DNA of 64,000 nt from Phyto melanocephala. Lineage: Eukaryota > Arthropoda > Insecta > Diptera > Rhinophoridae. The translations under genes were made by a program, and so were the position numbers. Shown one piece after another: positions 32,081-42,183 of this stretch. The notes below the pieces were generated by a model, which did not search any database, was not told where the DNA came from, and saw only the letters and a program-made list of their open reading frames with translations. Where the stretch lies: positions 59,190,968 through 59,254,967 of the forward strand of contig OW799234.1 of the NCBI GenBank assembly GCA_941918925.1, in the 5' to 3' direction. Numbering within the stretch: position 1 is the stretch's first letter; every line of letters starts with the position of its first letter.

Positions 32081-32839
32081 CTGAAGAATATACGCAAAAT
32101 TATGTGGATGTCTGTAAAAAATCGCATCATCATAAAAATATTTTGAGAAAATAATAAGCGTAAAGTACTTATTTTTATGCACTTGCATATACATTTAAAT
32201 ATTTCTTTTCACTCATTACATTAGAGGAGAATTCTAGTATGAAATTTAAGAATTAAATTGAAATGAAAAATTTTTGGCAAATTTATAGAAAATCATTGAC
32301 GTAAATTTAACGGGTGTAATTTTAATGGAATACTTAATAGAGGGGGATAAGCATTTTTGAACATTCTATGCTCGCCGCATAAGACAAATAAAAAGCTAAA
32401 TTAGCTGAATGCCATGCAAATTAAGATTTGAGTCAATACTAAGTCTTAAGAAAATAAAATACTTTTATCTGAAATAGATTTATGCACTTATAGAGAAAGT
32501 AACAAATTTTTTCTTTTGTACGCTATATAATTTAAAATATCCTGTAAATACAACCGCAACTTTAACAGGATGAAGAAGTATGAGCAATGGTTTAAATTGT
32601 TTTTATTTATGCGTATATTTAATATACTTTTGATTTAGTATATTATTGGTAAATTTCTTTAACCTTTGAAATATGATATCCTGTAAGTGGTCGTCATTAT
32701 CTACTTAGCACATCCTGGTTCTTTTTTTAAATATTTTCCATAACTTTTCGCTAAATTTCGGTTATAATAACCATGACCATTAATTTTGAATTTTTGTTTT
32801 TAATTGTGAACATAAACTCTTTCTTTCAAATATCTCTAC
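32081..32839. other. AT-rich stretch, probably intronic
   Basis: Lies between two minus-strand exon candidates. No repeat family recognised. Confidence 0.4.
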
Positions 32840-32966
32840 AGATAGGTATCAGGTGGTCGTCTTAAATACAGTGAATGTTGGCGCCAATTAAAACCGCGTT
32901 TGTATGAAATAATGCGTTCTATTAATATGTACCTCCCCACAGCCATTGAGGCAACTGCAGTATGTG
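32840..32966 (-). CDS. Probable coding exon, unidentified host gene
   Basis: On the minus strand, 127 b between acceptor ATGAAATACAG and donor CTATCT|GTAGAG stay open in one frame. It reads HTAVASMAVGRYILIERI, ISYKRGFNWRQHS and LYLRRPPDTY. The DNA is markedly less AT-rich than its flanks and uses varied codons. It begins with 2 bases and ends with 2 bases of split codons. The ATG in GCCTCAATGG has a fly-like context, so this could be a first coding exon starting at Met. The plus strand has an early stop. Its 3' phase would accept the weak exon at 13123-13283. No known domain is evident. Confidence 0.5.
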
Positions 32967-33550
32967 CTGTATTTCATCTAGTTAGCTGGATGGTTGTTCA
33001 AAAAGTTAAAAAAAAAATGTAAGACAATTCTCTTTACGTTCGATATAATTAAGGGGGAAAATGCTCTGTGATTCTCCGTAGCGCTAAAACCAATAAAAAA
33101 TTAGAAATGATCTTCATTGCTTATTAAAAACTTGTCTGTATCGACCAAAGTGATAGCCAAAGTTGTATAGAATAGCTCCTTATGAGCAGCCTTTATGATA
33201 CGTGTTCTCACGGTACTAAGAAAGGTTCTTACAGTACCATGTTGACTCAAACTGCCAAACAAATAATTTATTCGTTATGCTTTTGGTGCAGTTTGCACAT
33301 TATATTAATGTTCTAGTTAGTTATTTCTGACAAACTATAATAATTTCTTTGCTTTAGTTGTGTAGATTTATATTAAGTTGAATGCAATAACAAAAGAATA
33401 TCTTGGAGAAATTTGTTATCTGAGTGGAAATTTGTTAGCAGTGGGAAATTCATGTTTGAAACCGGTTACGGTTTCATCATCAAAACTAAATACAAATACT
33501 GTGTGCAAATACCAACTATTTAACTCATTATTGTAATGAAAATTTAAACG
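32967..33550. other. AT-rich spacer
   Basis: Up to the mariner target site at 33551. No gene recognised. Confidence 0.45.
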
Positions 33551-33552
33551 TA

Positions 33553-34107
33553 TAGGGTCCGCCATCTAACCGTTTTTTTTCAACCGGTGCTTATTTCGTG
33601 AATGGTAACATTTAGCTCATGTCTGATATGACAGATAATTAGTTTTATCCTTCCGCTGAACGAATATGGTTGTGTATACGCTTGAACAACGCTGGGAAAT
33701 ATTGCGACATTACTTTGGCCGATTTTGCTAAAAAAAAATCATCTTTTCAGATGAAGCTCATTTTGATCTTGGCGGGTATGTAAACAAGCAAAATTATCGC
33801 ATTTGGGGCCCAGAAAACCCGCACGCATATATTGAAAAGCCGATGCACCGAAAACGAGTCACTGTTTGGTGCGGATTTTGATCTAGAGGCATAATTGGGC
33901 CATTTTTCTTCGAAAATGAGCAAGGAGTGGCCGTAGTCAATGGCGATCGTTATCGGGCCTTGTTGAACGAACTTTTGTTCACAAAAATTGAAGAGAAGGA
34001 TATTGGCAATATTTGGATTCAACAAAACGGTGCTTCGTGCCACACAGTCGAAGCTACACTTTTTTTTTATAGCATTTTCAAAAAAAGTAAATATTTGGCG
34101 GACCCTA
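33553..34107 (+). mobile_element. mariner element with both TIRs, internally deleted
   Basis: TA at 33551-33552 and 34108-34109; ends TAGGGTCCGCC and GGCGGACCCTA. At 555 bp it is well under half of a full mariner. Jockey-like reverse transcriptase sequence begins at its right edge, so the mariner may have inserted into that element or served as its 5' boundary. Confidence 0.83.
33666..34060 (+). pseudogene. mariner transposase remnant with Asp-to-Asn change
   Basis: It starts MVVYTLEQRWEILRHYFG (a usual N-terminus), then jumps to KKIIFSDEAHFDLGG (first catalytic D), VNKQNYRIWGPENPHAYIE, RVTVWCGF, an in-frame TGA, GIIGPFFFENE, VNGDRYRALLNELL and IWIQQNGASCHT. The last motif is normally QQDGA, so the second catalytic aspartate has become asparagine. 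The N-terminal DNA-binding domain and everything after this motif, including the third aspartate, are deleted. Related to, but a different copy from, those at 26735 and 28345. Confidence 0.9.
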
Positions 34108-34109
34108 TA

Positions 34110-34944
34110 TTCTACTGGTTAGTAAAATCCTATTTAGGTAACAGGTATTTCTACGTAAAAGTAAATAGGAAATATTCCGAAATTTACAACGTTCGAGCTG
34201 GTGTGCCGCAGGGTAGTGTATTAGGACCAGTTTTATACACAATCTCTAAATCTGACATGCCGATCACGAATAATATTTAGTTGCAATCTATGCTGATGAC
34301 ACCGCAACATTAGCTGTTGGCACAAATCCTAATGATGCTTCAATCGATCGACAAAGAGAACTTGATTATTTGGAAAATTGGTTAAACAAAAGGAAAATAA
34401 AATTAAACACCGAAAACTCTTCCCATGTAACATTTACCTTGCGTCGAAAAAACTGTTCAAATGTATCTCTTTATAATTGTATCATTCCCCAACATAAAAA
34501 CGTTAAAAACCTTGGAATACATATTGACCGGGAAACGCTTACATGGAAAACGCATATAATAGCTAAAAAGCAGTACAAAACCAAACTTATTTATTGGTTA
34601 TTGGGCCCTAGATCTAAACTATACTAATGTTGAAACCGATTTGAACTAATGGAATACAATTATGGGAAACAGCTAGTAATTCAAATATCGAAATATTTCA
34701 AAGATAGCAATCAAAAACATTTAAGTCAGTTGTCTTTAATGCTCTTTGGTTTATATCGAATAACGCTATTCATGATGATTAATCCATTTAAAGGATTAAA
34801 GATGAATTTACCAGATTTAGTACTAATTACATAGAGAGGTTAAGTAACCATTGCAATTTGTTAGCTGTAACACTACCAGATGACATCAAAAAGGTTAGAA
34901 GACTAAAAAGGAAACAAGTACTTGACCTGCCATTTCAGCATTAA
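34110..34944 (+). pseudogene. Jockey-clade reverse transcriptase, C-terminal half
   Basis: Blocks in order: FYWLVKSYLGNRYFYVKVN, YNVRAGVPQGSVLGPVLYTI, then in another frame YADDTATLAVGTNPNDASID with the catalytic YADD. These are followed by LDYLENWLNKRKIKLN, KNLGIHIDRETLTWKTHI, SKLY and, at the end, LSNHCNLLAVTLPDD and RRLKRKQVLDLPF. GVPQGSVLGP and YADD are canonical RT motifs. At least three frameshifts and stops interrupt it. The fingers and endonuclease are missing. Confidence 0.9.
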
Positions 34945-35168
34945 TTATATATTTATATATTGCAATAATAATAATGTGTCAATACTTTGCTAAATATCTA
35001 ATATTTTTTAAAATTTTTATACACTGATAACTTTATATAAATATGTGATATTTTGTTTTTATGTTGTTGTTCTCACTGGAGTTCAGCAATAAATAAGTAG
35101 TTACTGTTTATTATGAAATTTACTTAATATACTTTTGGATATATTGTAAATAAGATAAATAAAATGAA
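34110..35168 (+). mobile_element. Jockey-like non-LTR retrotransposon, 5'-truncated
   Basis: Reverse transcriptase sequence, stop codon at 34942-34944, an AT-rich 3' region, and an A-rich end near 35150-35168 where DINE-A begins. No RNase H domain follows the RT, as usual in the Jockey clade. Confidence 0.78.
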
Positions 35169-35329
35169 AACAAGTAAGAGCGCTATATTCGGGCGTGCCG
35201 AATCTTATATACCCTTTACAACGTGTAGTCATGCAATAACAGTAGTTTGTGTCACCATTCATCCCATACGTACATACATATATAAAAACATCCCATTGTA
35301 AAATTATAAATTCACGTATGTATGTTAAA

Positions 35330-35505
35330 AAAACAAAAAAAAAAAAAAAAAAAATAAAAAAAAAATTTAAAAAAAAATTTAAAAAAAAAATTTAAAAAAA
35401 AATTAAAAAAAAAAATAAAAAAAAAAATTAAAAAAAAAAATAATAAAAATATAAATAATATATTTAATAAAAAATTAAAAAAAAAATTTAAAAAAAAAAA
35501 ATTTT
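35330..35505. repeat. A/T low-complexity tract of DINE-A
   Basis: Long A runs broken by AATTT, the counterpart of 7915-8075. Confidence 0.85.
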
Positions 35506-35506
35506 T

Positions 35507-35553
35507 TTGGCTCAGCTGTGATTTGATGCCACGTTTTCTCTAACCAGTATACA
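35507..35553 (-). other. tRNA-like block in DINE-A, copy 2
   Basis: Minus strand ACTGGTTAGAGAAAACG then GGCATCAAATCACAGCTGAG; the same layout as 8076-8122 with a few substitutions that further weaken the B-box match. Confidence 0.3.
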
Positions 35554-35923
35554 TGTTTCTATGTATGTATGTTGTTGTTGTAATGTTGTTTTTGTGAAAA
35601 AAAATCGAGGTGGTCGTGGGTTTTTGCTCATATCTCAGTTGTTTATGTACCGATGTGATTTTCAATACGGATCTACTTCCGAATATTTCTGATATTTTAA
35701 TACCTTACCCGGGTCCAACCTATGTCGGGGGGCTTCAAAAAGTTGATTTCAACATACACACGGACAGATGGTCAGACGGACACACCGACAGAGCTTAATC
35801 GACTCCCCTATTCATAAGCTTTCAGAAAATATATACTTTATAGGGTCGGAAGTGAAAATTGTAGAAATTTCACACGGAATGACAAACCTATATATACCCA
35901 TTTTCACTGTGTGAAGGGTATAA

Positions 35924-36250
35924 AAAAAATATTCTACCGGTCAAACCCTTTTATTTGATACAAATATATTCGCCATTTTATTTGATACCCATATCAATGG
36001 GTACCTCTCGGTTGTCTCAAAGATGAAAAAATAATCGATTTTCGAATACCGAAGCAGGAGTAATATCCTAAGATAGTTTTTAACCGATTTTTAAACTTTT
36101 TTCGGAAATAATTTTGAAGGAAATATTGCAATTTTAAAGCTTGAGAAAATAAATATATTTGGAAAAAATATATAGTTTTCTAAATATTTTTTCTGTGGTT
36201 TTCTGTTGCCGATATATTTAAAAGGAAAATTTTAAATTTAATTTAAAAAT
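35924..36250. other. AT-rich spacer
   Basis: Contains a near-duplicate phrase (CTTTTATTTGATAC / ATTTTATTTGATAC) near 35949-35990. No gene seen. Confidence 0.45.
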
Positions 36251-36253
36251 TAA

Positions 36254-36756
36254 CGGCCTTATTCATAACAAAAAGTTGGCATAAAGTTAGCATAAAGTTT
36301 AATCATAACACACATGCCAAACTCTGGCTAACGATTTGCTAAACTCTTGTTAACGAGCTGCCAAACGTTTGCCAACTTGTAAAAAAACAGCTGTTCTGTG
36401 TTGTTGTTTTATATTACCTACCATTCCTCCTGTTACCAATTTACAGACCGTTTGACTTGCTTTTGCATTTTTATAAAAAATTTATTGTTCGTTTATTTTT
36501 TAAATTTATTTTTCAATTTTAAAAATTGTTAATATGGATGGAAAAACAAAAAATGTCAAAATCCAAAAAATGGTTGCATTTTTGAGGAGTTTCTTGCAAT
36601 TTCAGAGTTGATTTATGAAAAGTTGGCAGACGGATAAAAGTTTCTTATGAATAAACTCTGTGCCAACGAGCTGCCAAGCTTAATCGACATTTTAGTTAGC
36701 AGCTCGTTGTACATAGTGTATAAACTGTGGCTAACTTTTTGTTATGAATAAGGCCG
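36254..36756. mobile_element. Harbinger-type MITE, second family
   Basis: TAA at 36251-36253 and 36757-36759 with inverted ends CGGCCTTATTCATAACAAAA on both sides. 503 bp, no transposase. Internal GCTGCCAA and AACGAGCTG phrases recur in both orientations, giving long secondary structure. Confidence 0.83.
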
Positions 36757-37070
36757 TAATTTTTTAATAAAAATGTTTAATAATGGAATACTTTTAATTA
36801 TGAAGCATTTACTTTTTATAACTGTAACTATTATTTGTTTATTTTATATGCTTTTGTATGCTGTCATATAAACTTACATTATTTCAAATAAAAAATATTG
36901 AAAAAAAATATTCCAAAGCGCTCTCGCTCATTAAAACATTAATAAGTGAATTAAATAATTATAATTTTTCATTTGGAGTACTGATAAAATATTTTTGAGA
37001 TTTAATAAAAAAGCCGGCTCATTTTAGGGCAACACCGGTTAGTGTGCCAACATTTTTTATGCACACACAG
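36757..37070. other. AT-rich spacer
   Basis: Nothing recognised. Confidence 0.45.
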
Positions 37071-38455
37071 AAAACAGATTCATTGTGGCAACCGAATTTG
37101 TTGCCAATCGAATTTATTCGGTTCTACGTACTATCTCTTAATTCGTTTGTAATAACTGAAAAATTTGTTTTTTAGCATGGTAGATTTAGTAGCAACAGTA
37201 CAATTTTAGTAACCCGACGGTTGTGTTAGCAGATTTTATTAGTTGGTACTATTGATATTTTAAAAACAAACTGCACTTACTTCCAAATAAATGATTGATG
37301 CAATTGAAATAAAAAACTGAATTGGTGTTACCAAAAGAATAATCATTATTTATTCTTCGATTGACAGGATTTTTTTTTTATTTAATAATATTAACATAAT
37401 ATACCTATAAAATAAATATGTATCTAAATATAAGTATATAAATACACATACATTTTAATACAAAAATAAAACTAGAAATTGCAATTATTATTAAGATAAA
37501 TTCTCAATTTTGTTTTAAGTCTCTAAGATTGTACTCGTCTTGTCCAACACGGGCATTACGCGGCGGTGCAAGCACTGCAAAAAAGTATTTATCGATAAGT
37601 TCTTCGGTTATAAGTGGCTCGAAGATTTTATAGCGATATAAACTTACTACAACTGAATGCATGTCCATATGAATGCATTTTAAGTGACTTGAAACAATTT
37701 CGCATCCCTAGTACAGCACCATCTATGACGTTAGTATTACTTGCAAATTTCCGTATTTAAAAGTCCATTTTAAGTACTAAAATGCATAATAATATTTTGA
37801 AATGTAAAATCGAGTCCTTACCTTATTAAACAGTCTCTTGCAGATTTCACTTTGTGTAACAAAACAGCAATTTAAAAATTTTTATATGTACATATTTCTT
37901 TATTTTTAAAAAATTTTCCTCAATAAAATAAATTAATTTTGATTTTGACTTACATATGTAAATTTTTCACTATTGACAGAAAAATAAATTTTTTTGAAAG
38001 ATAATTGCTTTTAATTGTTTGTAACAAATAATTATTACATGTAACAATTTTCGTTTGTAAACACCAAATATAGTTTAACTCTAAGCATTTGTTTAATGCA
38101 AACGAATTTTAATAATGCAAGTAACCAATAATTATTTGCAATAACTAAAATTTCATTTTTATTTAAAATAAAACATTGGAATATAGGATTTTTTATTGCA
38201 TGAATTAAAATTTAGTTGTGAACCCTAATACAGACAATTAAATTCGTTTGTGATATCAGTGAATTGAATAAAAATCTTATTAATAAGGCTAATTGGTTGT
38301 GAGAACTAATTTAGTTGTCCTCAGCAATAAATTTCTAATACTGTTGTATTTTTTCGTTTATAAATATATAAAATCGGTTCTTTTTACAAACTTTTAATAT
38401 TTGCAATACTATTTTTATTGCTTTAACCGTTTTCCAACCAATCTTTTTTCTGAGT
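37071..38455. mobile_element. Possible large TIR element of unknown class
   Basis: The left end TGCACACACAGAAAACAGAT is matched, inverted and with a 2-base gap, by the right end TGCACTCAGAAAAAAGAT. Inside are repeated phrases around GAATTTGTT, TTAGTTGT and ACCGAAT in both orientations. No transposase frame. Target duplication not clear, so the class (and even the boundaries) are uncertain. Confidence 0.4.
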
Positions 38456-38499
38456 GCAGATCTTGAAACACACAATAACAAAAATGTTTATAAATTATA

Positions 38500-38760
38500 T
38501 TATTAAGGTTTCAGAATAGTTTATTTTTGTGGTAAAAACATGGTAAAAATCATGTTTATTTGCTCATATCTCAAAACATTATAAACGATTGTGCTCTATT
38601 GTAAAAGCGGTTCGAATATTTACAAAAGATTGATACCACAACAGGTGATTTCTGATCTCAACCAACATACGGACAGGCGGACATTATTCAATCGACTTCG
38701 CTATTCATAAGATTTTAGCAAATGTTTATCTAATAAGATCAATCAATATCAATCATTGTC
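38500..38760 (-). repeat. DINE-A relic
   Basis: TTTATTTGCTCATATCTCAA, CAACATACGGACAGGCGGAC and AATCGACTTCGCTATTCATA match DINE-A in order. Ends lost. Confidence 0.6.
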
Positions 38761-39483
38761 GATTTCAACTATAGTCATATGTATGTTTATTGCATGATAC
38801 TTTAATTAAACATAATAATTATAACAAACAACCCTCATATGTTTTAACCGCAATCAGACAATTCACTCATAGTATGTATGCGTGTACATAGTGCAAAAAT
38901 TATCGTATGACTAAATTGCATTGTTCTAGAAACGTTGGTTTGCTTAACAAATTCTTAAGTGTTTAAATGTTAAAGCGTTTTTTTTAATTTAAATCTTGTA
39001 AGTTGTTTTTAAAATTCAGGACCTTCAAATAATTATTATCCATATAAACCCGAACAGTATTGCTGGCCTTAACAATAATAAATAAATTCTGATATCGTTG
39101 GTAATGATAACCAAGAGTTTATTGTTAGTAGTCTAATTGTTGTATATTGCTACTTTTGTCGAGGCCGTATATTCATTTACAATTCGAGTACAATTTTATT
39201 TTTTACTATATTACATTAATTTATGTTATAAATGAGATATTATCTTGACGGAAAGTACCTCATATATTAACCCAGATATCAAGGTGCTTCCGTACCGAAT
39301 TTGATCAAAACTCATCAAGTAGTTTTTAAGCCAATCGAGTTCAGAAAAATAGACAGGAGTAGAGACAGACAAACATTCTAAAAAGTATCATTTTGCATTC
39401 TAAGACATTGCTAGTAGGCCCACCATTAATTTTTATAACAAAATATTTCATGGGCAGACACCATTTTTTTACAATCTTTCTTA
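38761..39483. other. AT-rich stretch with a dispersed-repeat fragment
   Basis: At 39230-39430, the phrase TTTGATCAAAACTCATCAAG, then GAGTTCAGAAAAATAGACAG and AGACAGACAAACATTCT resemble 58990-59110, pointing to an old shared repeat. The rest is featureless. Confidence 0.45.
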
Positions 39484-40006
39484 AGGCCTAACTATATTAT
39501 GCTTTTGCTGGCTTAAGCTAATGTCAAAAACCAACGAAAAGTCTGTCAAATGCTTAAGCAAAATTTTGAAGACTTGTCGGTGGATATATTGTACTTTTTA
39601 AACTTAAATACTTACTATGATTAGTTGCAAATATTTGTACTTTTGCAAAAGCTGTTTTATTTCTGTATATCCTAAATATATTGATATTGTCACAAAATTA
39701 TTATTTAATGTGTAAAATGTAAAAATATTTTACTATAAACTATTAAATTTATAAATTTTCTCACTAATATAAAAAAACAAATGACAACATTAATAAAAGA
39801 AGTGCTAAATAATGCAACAGTGTGTACATATCAAATGAAAATCTATTTTCGTAAGCAAAGTACGATCAGATTCGCAGTTTGCTTAAGCAAATGGCACTTG
39901 ACGAAACTTGACGAAAAGTTTCTTAAGTACAATATAGTTGCATACATTTAATTTTGTGTATCCGCACATTTGCTTAAGCCAGCAAAAGCATAATATAGTT
40001 AGGCCT
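39484..40006. mobile_element. TWA-site MITE with 35-bp perfect TIRs
   Basis: TTA at 39481-39483 and 40007-40009. Ends begin AGGCCTAACTATATTATGCT and are identical for 35 bases in inverted orientation, suggesting recent movement. 523 bp without coding capacity. The TTA duplication places it with PIF/Harbinger-type elements by inference. Confidence 0.87.
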
Positions 40007-40009
40007 TTA

Positions 40010-40870
40010 TATGTAAGATTAAACAGTACCTAAGCAACGTTGTAAATTATTACAACAATTTATGTTTTGAATTTACTTTATTACTGAACCTCATTAATAA
40101 TTATTTTATTTTCTTAAAAAGTCTGCATTTTTTTCTTAAACTTTAGGAAATACTTATTAAATATTTTTACTTAACTAACTCACCCCTACGAACACATTAT
40201 TTATTAACAATACATACACTTGACCATAACTTAATTTAGCCAAAAACATTAGGAAACTCACATACATGTCAAATAAAACTTAGATATTTATATGGAGAGG
40301 CATGAAGGATGAACAAAAACTCCTTCTACCACCACCATTACCACCACGAAAAAGAAAAATTATAAACACAATTCCAGTAATCAAGAGTAACTTTATAAAA
40401 TCATTTTAATCAACATCAGACCAGCTACAAAAACAAAAGCAAAACAACAGCAAATTGCTGGCTAAATAAAAATTGTTATCTATGAAACAAAACAAGAGAA
40501 AAAAAAACAAAATTTTTTGACTTATTGCCGCTAATCAATTTTGATGGGGCTAAACATCCGTTGGCGAACAATTCCATTTCTTATCATTCAACAAACATCT
40601 TTCGCTATAATTTCATTTTATTGAGAATGGCTGAGATAAATACTCAATGAAGTCTTCGAGAGCAGCAACACGAACAACATTTAATACTTGAATGTCCAAT
40701 CAAGCATTCATGTGAAAAGAGCACATAAATAATAAAAATGACAAAAAATAACAAAACGATTTTTTTTCCGTAAATTTAGACGTAGATTTTTAAGGAAAAA
40801 ATAAAGAAATCATATCAACATTTAGTACTTATATATATTTTTTTCTTTTGTCTGTCCTTTGTGCTTTCAG
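40010..40870. other. AT-rich stretch, probably intronic
   Basis: It ends in a very strong pyrimidine tract and acceptor (TTGTCTGTCCTTTGTGCTTT then CAG at 40870). No repeat family or upstream exon found. Confidence 0.45.
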
Positions 40871-40965
40871 TCAATTGTGTTCAATGATTCTAAAAATGCT
40901 TGCAATTTTTTTCAACTGTTACTGTGAAAGATTGGTGGAGGAATATGAAAAATATACGACCACAG
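40871..40965 (+). CDS. Probable coding exon 1 of an unidentified host gene
   Basis: After the strong acceptor, the 95-b segment stays open with a 1-base start: QLCSMILKMLAIFFNCYCER then LVEEYEKYTTT, ending CACAG|GTTGAG. The next exon follows after a 67-b intron, the modal size of short fly introns. Its 1-base overhang (G) joins the 2-base start of the next exon as a GCT (Ala) codon. A hydrophobic half is followed by a charged half. No domain recognised. The donor GTTGAG is below consensus, the weakest point. Confidence 0.5.
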
Positions 40966-41032
40966 GTTGAGAATTTTTACTGTTTTATTGTTTAGTTTTT
41001 TGTCAGATGCTTAAAGGTATTATTTGTTGTAG

Positions 41033-41108
41033 CTGGTTCCCACGACAACGATGTTAGTTATACTTCAAGAACGAAAGGTTCCTCTTACGCATATTACAAC
41101 ATTTTGAG
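41033..41108 (+). CDS. Probable coding exon 2, phase-matched to exon 1
   Basis: Acceptor TATTATTTGTTGTAG, 76 b open in the frame set by exon 1, donor TTTTGAG|GTAATT. It reads GSHDNDVSYTSRTKGSSYA then YYNIL, a Ser/Tyr/Asp-rich polar peptide, and leaves 2 bases. The next acceptor (41211-41214) opens a short frame that in this phase ends at TAG (41258-41260), giving the tail QIVMPSSSLATSNI. That would be one possible terminus. Other frames of exon 2 contain stops. Confidence 0.45.
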
Positions 41109-42097
41109 GTAATTTATTTAGAAATACCATCTGAATTAGTGTTATCTTTAATTAATTGGGTAATTTGTAAAACAAAAGTAAATTATAAAAAAGTAATAAA
41201 CAAAAAATTATCAGGCAAATTGTAATGCCATCGAGTTCATTGGCCACATCAAATATATAGTGCAAGGTACGTAATTCTGTTCAAGAAGTTTGTTGGATTT
41301 ACAGAAAAATAAGTTGTATTTCAACTCACCAAGAGGTCTTACAGTTTTACCTTACAAATTTAGATTCACTTTTATTTATCTTTTGTTTACCAATTGAAGT
41401 CATTTTCACTTGTTATTGTCACTTCTTACAACTTATAAATGAGTATGAAAAAATTCAGACTTGGTTCAAAAAAAAATAACTTTTTTTCATGTCTACTCTT
41501 CTTTGCCCGCGTATTCGTTTAGAGCAAAAATTTTAGTTACTTTTGTATTGTGAAGTGTAAACAAAATAGGAAAAACAATATTTTAACTGCATTTTATTTT
41601 GGTGCGACTATATATGCGTTGAAGTCACTGTATATACTATGGATAAAACCATTTATCTCATAGAGTTATTTATTTATCAGACTAAAACCAAAAAAAGTAA
41701 AATTTTTTTGCATATCAGTTTCTGTGTTTTGAATATGGACGGCTCATTTGTTCACAAAATTATTTCGAAAAACTCTTATATAAAAGTATGTACAATTTTG
41801 CCAAACTATTTTTTGTTTTTAGAGTTAGCGTTATTATGTCGCAAACTTGAAAAATATTTTATCTAGATCACCTAACCAGGACATTAGCATACACTTCGCA
41901 TAAAGGAATTCTCAGATTGAATGAATTTCTTTAAAACTCTGTATAAACATAAATAGAAAATTCTTTTCTATTCTTCTGTTTTCATTGTTATGAAAACATA
42001 TCATAAAAAAATTATAGATATTATTTTTTTATGATTTGGACAAATAAAGAGGGTGTTTGTGTGTGTGTGTGTTTTTGTTGTTTTTTTCCTTCCTCAG
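41109..42097. other. Intron-like AT-rich stretch
   Basis: Holds a possible small exon at 41215-41266, a GT microsatellite (about 42056-42072) and the acceptor of the terminal exon. No repeat family seen. Confidence 0.45.
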
Positions 42098-42183
42098 ATT
42101 TCTATTTTTTTCCCGATGGCGCCAAAAAGGGCAGGCAAACCCAAGCACTTGAAGTGGATGACGATGATGACATAATGACGTAA
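42098..42183 (+). CDS. Probable terminal coding exon with acidic tail
   Basis: A long pyrimidine tract and acceptor (TTTTTTTCCTTCCTCAG) open an 86-b frame that starts with 2 bases of a split codon and reads FYFFPDGAKKGRQTQALEV, then DDDDDIMT and TAA. The GC content is clearly higher than around it. The start phase accepts the 1-base overhang of exon 40871-40965 directly (giving Asp), or of a possible exon 41215-41266 read in frame 0 (NAIEFIGHIKYIVQ, donor CAAG|GTACGT). It could thus be an alternative end of the same gene. AATAAA occurs about 210 b downstream. Family unknown. Confidence 0.48.

Larger units (their letters stand above)
35169..35923 (-). mobile_element. DINE-A, copy 2 (uninterrupted reference)
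   Basis: Starts AACAAGTAAGAGCGCTATAT with hairpin and ATATACCCTTTACA, ends CACTGTGTGAAGGGTATA. It includes the ACAACGTGTAGTCATGCAAT block, an A/T tract (about 35330-35505), the tRNA-like block, the CGGACAGATGGTCAGACGG motif and GCTTAATCGACTCCCC. About 755 bp, with no coding capacity. It shows the pre-insertion form of the element at 4493-8379. Confidence 0.85.
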
